A stretch of DNA of 64,000 bases from assembly GCF_000427905.1 (NCBI RefSeq), contig NZ_ATYX01000007.1:333501-397500 (forward strand), read 5' to 3'. Origin of the DNA: Thermocrispum agreste DSM 44070 (GTDB taxonomy: Bacteria; Actinomycetota; Actinomycetes; Mycobacteriales; Pseudonocardiaceae). Under the pieces are notes generated by a model. That model saw nothing but the letters and a program-made list of their open reading frames with translations. It searched no databases and had not been told where the DNA came from. How positions within the stretch are numbered: the first letter of the stretch is position 1; each line of letters starts with the position of its first letter. This document shows, in pieces, positions 43,820-53,071 of this stretch. The position numbers and the translations under genes were made by a program.

Positions 43820-44347
43820 CTAGTCGAGCTCGATCAGCCCCAAGCCGGCAGCGGCCGACAGGCCCTCGAGATAGCCGATCGCCCGCTCGGTCCTCGGGTA
43901 CCGGGAGCACAGCTCCCAGAACTGCTCGTTGTGGGCGGCCACCAGCAGGTGAGCCAACTCGTGCACCAGCACGTAGTCGAGGACCCACGCAGGCACGTCG
44001 CCGAGCTTGCTGCTGACCCGGATGGTGCCTTCCGCCGGCGTACAAAAGGCCCACCTGGTCCGCATCGGCGGCACCCAACGCACACTCGCCGGCAGCGCCC
44101 GACCGTCGAAATATTGCGCTGAGAGCTCGCGACAGCGCTGCATGAGCGCCTCGTCCGACTGCCGCGCAGGCGACAGCCGCTGACTCCGGCTGCGCGACAG
44201 CTTGCGTTGCATCTCGGCGACCCAGTACTCCTCCTCCGCACTGGTCATGCGTGCCGGAATCAGCACGATCATGGTGTCGCCATCGAGGTAGGCCGAGACA
44301 GTGCGCTTGCGGCGTGCGCTGCGCCGCACCTCGACCTTCTTGTGCAC
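43820..44347 (-). CDS. YgjP-like (DUF45) metallopeptidase
   Basis: A 175-aa protein with the zinc motif HELAHLLVAAHNEQFW (first His near residue 128), characteristic of YgjP/DUF45 peptidases, and the upstream segment MRTRWAFCTPAEGTIRVSSK. It ends 6 nt from the convergent DUF2342 gene. Substrate unknown. Confidence 0.9.
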   Translation of the reverse strand: MHKKVEVRRSARRKRTVSAYLDGDTMIVLIPARMTSAEEEYWVAEMQRKLSRSRSQRLSPARQSDEALMQRCRELSAQYFDGRALPASVRWVPPMRTRWAFCTPAEGTIRVSSKLGDVPAWVLDYVLVHELAHLLVAAHNEQFWELCSRYPRTERAIGYLEGLSAAAGLGLIELD

Positions 44348-44398
44348 GCCTCAACCGTAGGCGGTGCTGCCGACGATGCGGCGAGACGGGCGCAGATC

Positions 44399-44467
44399 TG
44401 TGGACAACTCCCGTGATCCGCGCAGCTTTGACGCGAGTGGCGCCATACGTGCGGGCAGTTGTCCACA
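44399..44467. promoter_or_regulatory. Inverted pair of perfect actinobacterial DnaA boxes
   Basis: TGTGGACAA at 44399-44407 and TTGTCCACA at 44459-44467 are perfect 9-mers in opposite orientation, in the gap between the divergent YgjP-like and ThiF-like genes. They may regulate these genes through DnaA or titrate it. Confidence 0.5.
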
Positions 44468-44518
44468 GCTTCTCGGTCACGCCGGAAGTGCCCATGGAAT
44501 CGGGCGAAAGTGGATGCC

Positions 44519-45562
44519 ATGACAGCACCAGCGCCCGAAGTCGAGATCGTCCGCCCGGTTCACGACGAGCTGGCCACCAGGCCCCGATACACCCCGGGGA
44601 TCAGGGCCTACCAGCGCGCGGTCGACGAAATTCAGATCGGAGTGAATCCAAGACGAGCCGTGCTGGCGACCGACTTGTCGCCCCGCATGGTCTCCGTGCT
44701 GCTTTCCTTGGACGGACAGGCGTCCATCGGCCGGCTGATGAGCCGGGTGGGGCCGCAGCACGCGGACCGGCTACGCGCTCTGCTGCGGGAGATGATGGCC
44801 GCCGGGTTCGTGATCGACGCCAACCAGCCAGCACGAAACGCCCGGCTCGCCCACGCGACCGTCGAGATACGCGGTGACGGTCCGCTCGCCGCGGCAGTGG
44901 CGGTCCAACTCGCATCTGCTGGCATCGGCTCGCTAATCGTGACGTCCAGCGGCACGGTCGGTACCGAAGACATCGGTGCTGTCTGCACACCCGCAGATCT
45001 CGGAAAGCAGCGGCGGCATGTGATCGAGCAGGCGATCTCCGCGGCCAATCCGTCCGTGGACATCGCACCGGCGCGGCGGGAGTGCAGTCCCGACCTAGTC
45101 ATCCTGACCGATGCGCTGGTACCGGCCCCGGAAGTCGTCGCACAGCTCATGCAGGACAACCAAGAGCATCTGGTCGTCGCGGCCCGCGACGGTTGCGGCA
45201 TCGTCGGGCCACTCGTCCTGCCGGGGCGTTCGGCCTGCCTGGAATGCTTCGACCGATATCGCACCGATCGAGATCGCTGCTGGCCCCGGGTGGCGAGCCA
45301 GCTTGCCGGCAAGGTGCAGCGAGCCGATCCCGCAACCACACAGGCGACAGCAGCCTTCGCGGCGGCACAGGTAGCGCCGTCCCTCCAGCCAAGCCAGGAC
45401 CGACCGCCCCTGCTGGAAGCCACCCTGGAACTCGACCTCACCGAAGGCGCAACGCTGCGGCGCGAGTGGGTCGCCCATCCGCTGTGTCGATGCGGGGTAG
45501 CCAATCGATGGGACGTCGACATCAGTGATCAACCCGACGAACTCGGCAGACAACGGCCGTAG
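44519..45562 (+). CDS. ThiF/E1-like (TOMM-cyclodehydratase-like) protein
   Basis: A 347-aa protein in the place of Rv3196. Residues 20-110 form a winged-helix or peptide-binding head. A Rossmann-like E1 domain follows (VEIRGDGPLAAAVAVQLASAG, VILTDALVPAPEVVAQLM). Two Cys pairs probably bind zinc: CLECFDRYRTDRDRC near 245 and HPLCRCG near 330. Such proteins resemble the leader-binding subunits of azoline-forming enzymes, but no YcaO partner or precursor peptide is visible here. ATG 44519 or GTG 44510 could be the start. Confidence 0.82.
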   Translation: MTAPAPEVEIVRPVHDELATRPRYTPGIRAYQRAVDEIQIGVNPRRAVLATDLSPRMVSVLLSLDGQASIGRLMSRVGPQHADRLRALLREMMAAGFVIDANQPARNARLAHATVEIRGDGPLAAAVAVQLASAGIGSLIVTSSGTVGTEDIGAVCTPADLGKQRRHVIEQAISAANPSVDIAPARRECSPDLVILTDALVPAPEVVAQLMQDNQEHLVVAARDGCGIVGPLVLPGRSACLECFDRYRTDRDRCWPRVASQLAGKVQRADPATTQATAAFAAAQVAPSLQPSQDRPPLLEATLELDLTEGATLRREWVAHPLCRCGVANRWDVDISDQPDELGRQRP

Positions 45563-45583
45563 TCACAAGGCAGAATCGAATGC

Positions 45584-46909
45584 ATGGCCGAACCCGCGGA
45601 GCAAAGCCTCCCCAGCAAAGCGACCGCTCGTGCCGCGAAGCTCGCCAGCCTGCCGCTGGGCATCGCGAGCCGCGCGGTCGGCGGCTGGGGAAAGCGGCTG
45701 ACCGGCAAAAGTGCCGAGGAAGTCAACGCCGACCTCCAGGCGAAAGCCGCGGAACAGCTGTTCGAGGTGCTCGGCACGCTCAAAGGCGGCGCGATGAAGT
45801 TCGGCCAGGCGCTGAGCGTATTCGAAGCCGCCATCCCGGACCAGTACGCGGCTCCATACCGAGAGGCGCTCACCCGTCTGCAGTCGGCCGCTCCCCCGAT
45901 GCCCGCGAAGCAGACGCATCGGGTCATGCGGGAGCAGCTGGGCACCGGTTGGCCGAAGCGATTCGCCGAGTTCGACGACGAACCCGCAGCGGCGGCCAGC
46001 ATCGGGCAGGTGCACCGCGCGGTGTGGCACGACGGCCGCCACGTCGCGGTCAAGGTGCAGTACCCAGGGGCCGACGAGGCACTGCGCAGCGACCTGCGGC
46101 AGCTCATGCGCTTCTCACGCCTGTTCCAGGCCTTGTCACCGGGCACCGAGGTGAAGCCACTGCTGGCGGAACTGTCGGCCCGGATGAACGAAGAACTCGA
46201 CTACCGGGGCGAGGCCAATTTCCAGCGCGCCTTCGCCGCGGCTTTCGACGGTGACCCCCACTTTCTGGTGCCCAAAGTCGTCGCCAGTTCCCCGAAGGTC
46301 GTCATCACCGAGTGGGTCGATGGCACACCACTCGCCCAGATCATCAAGTCCGGCGAGCGCGATGTGCGCAATCGCGTGGGTCGGCTGCTGCTCGAGTTCC
46401 ACTACTCATCCCCGGCGCGCGCCCACCTCATGCATTCCGACCCGCACCCGGGCAACTTCATGCTGGCCGACGACGGGCGCATGTGCGTGATCGACTACGG
46501 CGCGGTCGCGCGGCTGCCCCACGGGATCCCCCGGGTGCTCGGCCACATCATCCGGTTGGCCCTGGACGGCAATGCCACCGAGATGATGCGCCTGATGCGC
46601 GAGCACCGGTTCATCACCGTCGGCAGCAAGATCACCGCCCAGGACGTACTCGACTACCTTTCACCCTTCGTCGAGCCGCTCACGGTCGACAGGTTCCACT
46701 TCACCCGACGCTGGCTGCAGCAGCAAGCGGCCCGCATAGGCGACGTCTCGGGCAAGGATTTCCGCACGGCACGCTTCCTCAACCTGCCCGCCGAGTACTT
46801 GCTGATTCACCGCACCACGGCGGGTAACACCGGCATCCTCTGCCAGCTGGACGCCGAGGTTTCGGTCCGTGACATCGCCGAGCGCTGGGTGCCCGGCTTC
46901 GCCGACTGA
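45584..46909 (+). CDS. ABC1/UbiB (AarF)-family atypical kinase
   Basis: A 441-aa protein with the family signatures LKGGAMKFGQALSVF (KxGQ motif near residue 71), AAASIGQVHRAV near 137, HVAVKVQYPG, and HSDPHPGNFM as the catalytic loop with IDYGAVARL as the metal-binding DFG equivalent. ABC1 kinases act as ATPases in quinone or lipid metabolism. It is 22 nt after the ThiF-like gene and matches Rv3197, upstream of whiB7. Confidence 0.93.
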   Translation: MAEPAEQSLPSKATARAAKLASLPLGIASRAVGGWGKRLTGKSAEEVNADLQAKAAEQLFEVLGTLKGGAMKFGQALSVFEAAIPDQYAAPYREALTRLQSAAPPMPAKQTHRVMREQLGTGWPKRFAEFDDEPAAAASIGQVHRAVWHDGRHVAVKVQYPGADEALRSDLRQLMRFSRLFQALSPGTEVKPLLAELSARMNEELDYRGEANFQRAFAAAFDGDPHFLVPKVVASSPKVVITEWVDGTPLAQIIKSGERDVRNRVGRLLLEFHYSSPARAHLMHSDPHPGNFMLADDGRMCVIDYGAVARLPHGIPRVLGHIIRLALDGNATEMMRLMREHRFITVGSKITAQDVLDYLSPFVEPLTVDRFHFTRRWLQQQAARIGDVSGKDFRTARFLNLPAEYLLIHRTTAGNTGILCQLDAEVSVRDIAERWVPGFAD

Positions 46910-46947
46910 TCACCGCCCGAGCGGTAGACGCCGGCATGTCAGACGGC

Positions 46948-47007
46948 TGATCCACAACCCTGCCGAAAATTGGGGCAATTCCGGCATTTTCGGCGGAGTT
47001 ATCCACA
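46948..47007. promoter_or_regulatory. DnaA-box-like pair and hairpin before the AbiEi-like gene
   Basis: TGATCCACA (46948-46956) and a perfect TTATCCACA (46999-47007) flank a hairpin with arms GCCGAAAAT (46962-46970) and ATTTTCGGC (46986-46994). The hairpin could end transcription of the ABC1 kinase gene. Confidence 0.45.
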
Positions 47008-47057
47008 ATTTTGCGAACGCCGCCAATCGCGCCTTGCCAGCCGAGACGATCAAAGAC

Positions 47058-48029
47058 ATGGAACACAGACGCAGCCGAACCGTCAGTATTCCGCCCGAGA
47101 TCGCGCCGGATGGAGTCGCGCCGGTCACCGCGCTACTGCGAGCCGGGATCAGCCACAGCATGATCACCAGGAGGTGCCGCGCGGGCGGCCCCTGGCGGCG
47201 CCTTCTGCCCGGAGTCGTCATGCTCGCGAACAGTGAGCCGACCCGCAAGCAGCTCTTGCGAGCGGCCATCACATACGCCGGTCCCCGTGCGGTGATCACC
47301 GGTGTCGACGCATTGAACGCCTACGGCGTGCAGCTCCCCGCTCCGCACACGGTCCGCCTGCTCGTTCCAGTGGAACAGCGGCTGGCCCCGAAAGAATTCG
47401 TCACTGTGGAACGCACGACGCGCATGCCCAAGCCGATCATGCGTGACGGTCTGCCCTTCGCCCCACCATCTCGCGCCGCTGTGGACGTAGCCCGCGGCAC
47501 GTCCAACATTGCGTTACTGCGTTCCGCCTTGGCGCTACCCGTCATGCACGGCTTGTGCGATCACGACAGCCTGCAGCGCGAACTGGAGGCCGGGAACCAG
47601 CGGGGCACCGCAGCTGTCCGACTGGCACTGCGGCAGCTCGACGTCACGGCGACCAGTGCTCTGCACAGCAACGCCGCAGCGCTCCTGCAGCACGCCCCAC
47701 TCCCGCCACCGCAATGGAACGTGACGATCCAGGACTGTAGGCGCCGCCCGCTGGGGTACGCCGATGCGTGGTGGGACGAGATCGGCCTGGCGTGGCAGTT
47801 CGAGCCAGCGGTGCCTGAATCCGCCACGCCGGCCCACGGTCATCTCGCACTTACCGCGGCCAAGGTCATCGTCGTGCGCACTCCGGCTGCCGACGTTCGC
47901 GCCGCTCTCGACGATTTCTCTCTCCGCGACATGATCGTTCGCGAACTGGCAGCCGCCTTCGCGGAAGCCGGCACACGGGAGCGACCCCGGGTGGAGGCAC
48001 GATGCTTGTCGGTTCCCTACACCGCGTAA
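47058..48029 (+). CDS. AbiEi-like antitoxin-domain protein without partner toxin
   Basis: A 323-aa protein. The N-terminal part (VTALLRAGISHSMITRRCRAGGPWRRLLPGVV) is the winged-helix AbiEi antitoxin-type domain. The C-terminal part (about 235-310) resembles a DUF559/endonuclease-like fold (DCRRRPLGYADAWWDEIGLAWQFE), a common pairing in actinobacterial genomes. No AbiEii nucleotidyltransferase lies beside it. ATG 47058 is chosen because the conserved domain starts soon after; upstream frame is intergenic. Confidence 0.75.
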   Translation: MEHRRSRTVSIPPEIAPDGVAPVTALLRAGISHSMITRRCRAGGPWRRLLPGVVMLANSEPTRKQLLRAAITYAGPRAVITGVDALNAYGVQLPAPHTVRLLVPVEQRLAPKEFVTVERTTRMPKPIMRDGLPFAPPSRAAVDVARGTSNIALLRSALALPVMHGLCDHDSLQRELEAGNQRGTAAVRLALRQLDVTATSALHSNAAALLQHAPLPPPQWNVTIQDCRRRPLGYADAWWDEIGLAWQFEPAVPESATPAHGHLALTAAKVIVVRTPAADVRAALDDFSLRDMIVRELAAAFAEAGTRERPRVEARCLSVPYTA

Positions 48030-48662
48030 GGCAGCGGCTGCCGAATCCCGAGCCCGGCATGAGCCACTGTCGCAGCTCCTTGAGCTCAGGACGAACCTTG
48101 AGCTCCGGATGATCCGCCGTCTACATCCTGCGCTCGACTTGACACCGCCGCCGGCATCTTGTGCTCGGCTGAGCCGCCGGCGATGGCCGGTTCACGTTGA
48201 CGGCCCGGCGGCAACCGCATCAGTGCGTGTTCGGGGGGAGGTTGAGGCAGGTCAGGGACCGCGCCTGCAATGTGGGGTCAGGCCACGACCCACGATGTGA
48301 GGCCACAGCGCGACCGCAGGACAGGAGGGCAAGCATGCCGCGCGCCGGGAGAACCCCCAGCAAGAGCGTCACCGCCCAGAGCATCATGGGCAAGCATGCC
48401 GCGCGCCGGGAGGGCCCGGGCAAGGCACGAACCGCGCGTACGACGTCAGGGCGAAGCATGATGCGTGCGGCTGTGGCTTGGCACGAACCTACCCACGCCC
48501 CTTGGCCCGTAGGCACGAACCGCGCGTGACGCTCTTGCGCTCGGCTTGAGCCTCGCAGCGAAAGCAGGTTCACATGCGAAGTGGGCCCGCGCGGCCGGGT
48601 TCTCCCGGCAGCACGGGCCCACTTCCTCCTACACACAGCTCCAATACAGCAAGCGCCGAGAG
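48030..48662. other. Gene-free region with repeats
   Basis: No gene seen. A 25-bp string GGGCAAGCATGCCGCGCGCC plus GGGAG occurs at 48327-48351 and 48388-48412 (61 bp apart). GGCACGAACCGCGCGT occurs at 48424-48439 and 48512-48527. Confidence 0.6.
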
Positions 48663-48851
48663 CTAGCCGTTGCGTACGCGTTCCGCGCGACGGCTGGCCC
48701 AGTGGGCGAGTCGCTCCCACCGACGGGCGCGACGCTGCCGATTCTGAGCGGCCAAAGCGTCAGCCACAGCGACGTCGCCATCTGCGGGCTCGCTGTAGTG
48801 GGCGTGCTCGCGCTCACGGATGAGCGCGAACTGCTCACTCAGCATCTCCAT
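48663..48851 (-). CDS. Small basic conserved-looking protein downstream of whiB7
   Basis: A 62-aa ORF starting MEMLSEQFALIREREHAHYS and ending in a strongly basic helix (RQRRARRWERLAHWASRRAE). GAGGAG lies 9 nt before the ATG. Helical, charged, no signal peptide. I do not recognise the family. It lies 381 nt downstream of whiB7 on the same strand. Confidence 0.5.
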   Translation of the reverse strand: MEMLSEQFALIREREHAHYSEPADGDVAVADALAAQNRQRRARRWERLAHWASRRAERVRNG

Positions 48852-49232
48852 GTCGTCCAACTCCTCAGAAGTAGGTCTCGTCTTCGGGCAGTGATTTGCC
48901 GGAGCGCAACTCCCGTGGCCGGCGACCAGCCGGCCCCAAGCAGTGACCGTTTGCCAGCTGCCACGCTCCGACCCCGGCAAGCAGCCGTCGCCATCAGGCC
49001 CCGACAGCGGCCGGTGACGTCCAGACCCGACACCGGCCGGTGACTTTCAGGCCTGCCCCGGGACCTCCAGACCCGACACCGGCCGGTGACCTCCCGGCCT
49101 GGCCGGGACGTCCAGGCCTGGCACGGGGCGTCCGGGCACGGCACCGGGGAGCTTCAGGCACGACACCAGCGACCTCCAGGCTCTACCCCCGGGAAACCTC
49201 CAAGCCCGGCACCAGCGACCGGCCGGCGGCCG
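48852..49232. repeat. Gene-free region with degenerate CCGGCCGGTGAC repeats
   Basis: A 25-bp string TCCAGACCCGACACCGGCCG plus GTGAC occurs at 49020-49044 and 49066-49090 (46 bp apart). At least three weaker copies follow to about 49230. Confidence 0.65.
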
Positions 49233-49538
49233 TCAGGCCGCGACCGGATGCTTGCGAGGTCGGCCACGCGGACGCTTGCGCGCGATGATCACCCCACGGT
49301 CGAAAATCTCGCCGCCCCAGACGCCCCAGGGCTCACCCCGTTCCAACGCGCCGGCCAGGCACGCATCGCGGACCGGGCAACCTGCGCACAGCTTCTTGGC
49401 GCGCTCCAGGTCGGCCGGCGCCTCGGCAAACCACAGGTCCGGGTCGCCAACGTGGCACGGCAGGGTCAGTTCTGCGCTCAGCGGATCCGCTGGCGACACC
49501 GTCGCCGCCTCGAGTGCGAAGGCGGTTTGGGTTGACAT
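49233..49538 (-). CDS. whiB7: WhiB7 (WblC) redox-sensing antibiotic-resistance regulator
   Basis: A 101-aa iron-sulphur transcription factor. The four cluster ligands are C28, C51, C54 and C60. The GVWGG turn follows at about 72-76, and the AT-hook RGRPRK at 91-96 is specific for WhiB7. It binds the main sigma factor and AT-rich DNA just upstream of the -35 box, and activates intrinsic antibiotic-resistance genes. ATG 49538 has GGGGAGAA upstream. Its leader carries a hairpin, a possible leader peptide and an autoregulated-type promoter, listed separately. The place next to uvrD2 and the ABC1 kinase gene matches mycobacteria. Confidence 0.96.
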   Translation of the reverse strand: MSTQTAFALEAATVSPADPLSAELTLPCHVGDPDLWFAEAPADLERAKKLCAGCPVRDACLAGALERGEPWGVWGGEIFDRGVIIARKRPRGRPRKHPVAA

Positions 49539-49600
49539 TCGTTCTCCCCTTGAATCTGTCTTCATTTCGTCGTGTGGCGGAAGATCTGCGGACCACACAG

Positions 49601-49643
49601 CACGAAGGCCGCGGATCCGGTGATCGGTCCCGCGGCCTTCGTG
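49601..49643 (-). terminator. Attenuator hairpin in the whiB7 leader
   Basis: CACGAAGGCCGCGG (49601-49614) pairs perfectly over 14 bp with 49630-49643; the loop is 15 nt. It lies 63-105 nt before the whiB7 start, within the transcribed leader. Ribosome-dependent attenuation of whiB7 is known in mycobacteria. A small palindrome TGACTTAGTCA just upstream may form a competing structure. Confidence 0.75.
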
Positions 49644-49657
49644 ACCCGTGAATCTGA

Positions 49658-49852
49658 CTAAGTCAGTGACTTCACGTGAAGACGAGACAACGGAACCGCT
49701 ACCTGCGGAGCGATGAATGCCGGCTTGACAGCAACGACGGCGATGTCACCGGTCGGCACCGGCTGAACCGGCTGCGCCGCCGTGGGCACGTCGCGCTCGA
49801 CGCTCACCGGGTTCACCGGGAGCACGCACGAACGAAGCCGTGCGCCGGACAT
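49658..49852 (-). CDS. Candidate leader peptide (uORF) of whiB7
   Basis: A 64-codon ORF ending 15 nt before the attenuator hairpin, with GGGGGG 6-11 nt before its ATG. The sequence (MSGARLRSCVLPVNPVSVER at the start, LSRLHVKSLT at the end) is Val/Pro-rich. whiB7 leaders in related bacteria carry such uORFs, whose stalled translation by antibiotics lets transcription continue. A shorter internal start is possible. Confidence 0.5.
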   Translation of the reverse strand: MSGARLRSCVLPVNPVSVERDVPTAAQPVQPVPTGDIAVVAVKPAFIAPQVAVPLSRLHVKSLT

Positions 49853-49971
49853 ACGAATCCCCCCAAGCCGCGGGTGGCTGCGGGTACGTGCGAGCGCGAA
49901 GATCTCCACCGCTGCCACCTCCCTCGGCTGGTCACATCGAAAGTAGTACGGGCGTTCAACCCGGCCCTAGC

Positions 49972-50010
49972 AGGCTATCTGCCCACTGCGGACCGCGGCA
50001 ACTTATTTTT
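49972..50010 (-). promoter_or_regulatory. whiB7 promoter with WhiB7-type AT-rich activator site
   Basis: On the minus strand: AT-rich AAAAATAA (50003-50010), then -35 TTGCCG (49996-50001), an 18-bp spacer and -10 TAGCCT (49972-49977). An AT-rich tract a few bases before -35 is the known signature of WhiB7-dependent promoters, so autoregulation is likely. Confidence 0.65.
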
Positions 50011-50039
50011 CGAGAATCCTGTCGGCGCAGGTCACAGGC

Positions 50040-50976
50040 TCACCGTCAGTTCGACCCGGAGGTCGCGGCGACTGCGCGACGGAGTCACCGCGGCCGACAG
50101 CCCGCCGCACCGAGCGGTGCTTCTGGAGACCGAGCGGTGCTTCTGGAGCACGACGCCGTCAGTCTCTGCACCGCGGCCTGCACCGCGGCTCTGGACCGAG
50201 GCCGATCCAAGGCCGGCACAGCAGTCGGCACACAAGGTCACCGCGCCGGGTACCAGCCGGTGCGTGCTCTGGGCAGGGGCTGAGGGCCGGTGCCGGACGC
50301 TCACCGCACATTCCTCTTGGGTCCTTCACAAGCTCCGCTCGGGTCCTCCACATACTTCGCCAAGGCAGTACGTGCCGAGCTGGGCGCGGTGGAGCTGCGA
50401 CAGGCCCGCGCTGACAACTCGCAGCAGACCCAGACGACTCGCACCAGACCCGTTGGATGTCTCGAACGTGCCGCAGGCACACGCCTCCGCACGCCTCACT
50501 CACACCGGGCACTCGACGCGAACCCGCCCCAGGAGTCGCCACCAAGGCAGCGGGAACCTGCTCACCACCTCACTCACCCGTCCGCACATCGCGAACACAC
50601 CTCGACCACGTGCTGGCACACCGCAGGCCCAGGCCGGGCACTCGACGCAAGGTCCCGACCGAAAGCACCGCCAAGCTGCGGCGGAACCCTCCCGCCAGCT
50701 GGCGTGGGGCCATACCCTGGCCAACCTCGCAACCCAGGCGTCGCGGATTCGTCACAGGCCCCGCTGGGTTTCATTGCAAACGGCCCGTCCACGGCTTCGT
50801 CGCCTACCCCCTCACAGCTCCATCGCCGCCCCCCTCACAACTCCATCGCCGCCCCCCTCACGGCTCCGTCGCAGGCGCCGTCAGGAACTCCACAGCCGCG
50901 CATCACCCGGCGCACGCCATCAGCTGCTCACCACGAAGTCCCCGGAGAGGTCTTCTGGCCCGAGAGGGTTCTTCTG
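50040..50976. repeat. Gene-free region with tandem duplications
   Basis: ACCGAGCGGTGCTTCTGGAG is duplicated at 50109-50128 and 50129-50148. A 23-24-bp unit around CCCCTCACAACTCCATCGCC is repeated three times at 50807-50880. No credible gene; open frames across it are antisense or low-complexity. Confidence 0.6.
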
Positions 50977-53031
50977 TCACGAGCTCTCCGCGTGCTTGCG
51001 CACCTCGGCAAGCACCTCCGCGCCGAATCGTTCCAGCTTCGTCGCACCGATGCCGGAGATCGCCACCAGCTCGCTGTCGTCGCTCGGCTTGGCTTCCGCG
51101 ATCGCCATCAACGTCGCATCGGTGAACACCACGTAGGCGGGCACCTTCATCTCCTTCGCCTTGGCGCTGCGCCACGCCTTCAGCGCCGCCAGCAAGTCGG
51201 GGTCGACATCGGATGGACAGCCGGCGCACCGCCCCAGCTTCACATCGGCGACATCGGTGAGCACCTTCGCGCAAACCCGGCACCGCGGGCGCTCACCGCG
51301 TCCTCGCCGAGCCACCCGAGCGGCCGGATGGCCCTCGGGCACCAGCCCGTAGAGAAACCGGCTCCGCCGCCGGGTTCGCCTGCCCCCGGGCTGACGGGAC
51401 AGGGACCACGACAACGACAAGTACTCCCTTGCCCGGGTTACCCCCACGTACAGCAGCCGCCGCTCCTCCTCGATCGCCTCCTCGTCGTCGTCCGCGTGCT
51501 GGATGGGCAGCGTCCCCTCGCACAGGCCGACCAGGAACACGGCGTCCCATTCCAACCCCTTCGCGGCGTGCAGGGACGCCAGCGTCACCCCGGCAATGGT
51601 GGGCGCATGCTGCGCCGCGGCCCGCTGCTCGAGTTCGTGGACGTAGCGCCGCAGCGTCGGCGCGGAGGCGTCCGCGTGGAACTCCTCGGCCAGCGCGACA
51701 AGCGCCATCAACGAATCCCACCGCTGCCTGCTCGCGCCACCGGCCGGCGGCTCCGCGGTGAGCCCCACTTTGCCGAGCAACTCGCGCACCACCGCGGGCA
51801 ACGCTCCTTCCGGCTGTTCCTCCGACGCGGCCGCCGAGCGCAGCACCGACATCGCCTGACGCACTTCCGCACGTTCGAAGAAGCGCTCTCCCCCACGCAC
51901 CACGTACGGGATTCCGGCCTCGCTCAGCGCCTGTTCGTACGCCTCAGACTGGACATTCACCCGGAAAAGCACCGCGATCTCGTTCACCGCGACGCCGGAA
52001 TCGATCAGCTCCCGGATGCGCGCCGCGACGCCTGCGGCTTCGGCGTGCTCGTCGTCGTACTCGGTGAACTGCGGCTCCGGCCCGTCCGGGCGCTGGCCCA
52101 CCAGCCGCAGCCTGCTGCCGGGCAGACGGCGCCGTGCCGCGCCGATGACTTTGTTGGCCAACGTCACCACCTGCGGCGTGGACCGGTAATCCCGCACCAG
52201 CCGGATCACCTGCGCATGCGGATAGCGCCGGGTGAAGTTCAGCAGCTCACGCGGCGACGCCCCACCGAACGAATAGATCGTCTGGTTGGCGTCGCCCACC
52301 ACCGTCAGGTCGTCCCGGCCACCCAGCCACGCATCGAGCAACCGCTGCTGCAACGGCGTCACGTCCTGGTACTCGTCGACCACGAAGCAGCGATAGCGAT
52401 CACGGAATTCCTCGGCGACCTCCGCGTTCTCCTCCAACGCCGCCGTCGTCTGCAGCAACAAGTCGTCGAAGTCGAGCGCGCGCTCCTCGACCTTCAGCTT
52501 CTCGTACACGCGGTAGACCTCGGCGATGCGCTCCGGCGCCTCCGGCGTCGTGCGCCGCGCTTGCGCCACCGCCGACGGATAGTCCTCCGCGCTGATCAGC
52601 GATGCCTTCGCCCACTCCAGTTCGCCCGCCAGGTCGCGCAGCATCTCGGCGTCGGTGTCCACTCCGACCCGGTGCGCCGCCCGCCCGACCAGCGGCAGCT
52701 TACTGTCCAGCAACCGCCACGGCGGGCCGCCGACGATCCGCGGCCAGAAGTACCGCAGCTGCCGCAGTGCCGCGGCGTGAAACGTCAACGCCTGCGGCCC
52801 CTCCACGCCCAGCTTGCGCAGCCGTGCACGCATCTCCCCTGCCGCTCGGGCGGTGAAGGTCACCGCCAGGACGGCGCTCGGCGCGACGTGGCCGGACCTG
52901 ACCAGATGCGCGATGCGGTAGGTGATCGTTCGGGTCTTGCCCGTGCCTGCGCCCGCCAGCACGCACACCGGACCGCGCGGCGCCGTCACCGCCGCGCGCT
53001 GCTCGGGATCGAGATCGCGCTCCACGTCCAT
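50977..53031 (-). CDS. uvrD2: UvrD2-type superfamily 1A DNA helicase with tetracysteine and HRDC domain
   Basis: A 684-aa 3'-5' helicase. Walker A is GAGTGKT (27-33), motif [14 protein letters not shown], motif [14 protein letters not shown], motif IV/V region [21 protein letters not shown], and motif [15 protein letters not shown]. After the helicase core, a tetracysteine motif (CRVC...CAGC) links to an HRDC domain (residues about 605-680). This arrangement is that of mycobacterial UvrD2, which is essential and depends on the linker for DNA binding. ATG 53031 is chosen because the conserved N-terminus ([10 protein letters not shown]) follows; the frame extends upstream to 53133 across DnaA-like boxes. 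Confidence 0.95.
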   Translation of the reverse strand: MDVERDLDPEQRAAVTAPRGPVCVLAGAGTGKTRTITYRIAHLVRSGHVAPSAVLAVTFTARAAGEMRARLRKLGVEGPQALTFHAAALRQLRYFWPRIVGGPPWRLLDSKLPLVGRAAHRVGVDTDAEMLRDLAGELEWAKASLISAEDYPSAVAQARRTTPEAPERIAEVYRVYEKLKVEERALDFDDLLLQTTAALEENAEVAEEFRDRYRCFVVDEYQDVTPLQQRLLDAWLGGRDDLTVVGDANQTIYSFGGASPRELLNFTRRYPHAQVIRLVRDYRSTPQVVTLANKVIGAARRRLPGSRLRLVGQRPDGPEPQFTEYDDEHAEAAGVAARIRELIDSGVAVNEIAVLFRVNVQSEAYEQALSEAGIPYVVRGGERFFERAEVRQAMSVLRSAAASEEQPEGALPAVVRELLGKVGLTAEPPAGGASRQRWDSLMALVALAEEFHADASAPTLRRYVHELEQRAAAQHAPTIAGVTLASLHAAKGLEWDAVFLVGLCEGTLPIQHADDDEEAIEEERRLLYVGVTRAREYLSLSWSLSRQPGGRRTRRRSRFLYGLVPEGHPAARVARRGRGERPRCRVCAKVLTDVADVKLGRCAGCPSDVDPDLLAALKAWRSAKAKEMKVPAYVVFTDATLMAIAEAKPSDDSELVAISGIGATKLERFGAEVLAEVRKHAESS

Positions 53032-53071
53032 CGATTCCGATCCTCGCAGAAGCCCACGACAAACGGAGCCG

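Noticed and set aside
44519..45562. RiPP (thiazole/oxazole) biosynthetic cluster suggested by the ThiF-like protein
   Set aside because: No YcaO, precursor peptide or oxidase gene nearby; the gene belongs to a conserved housekeeping order.
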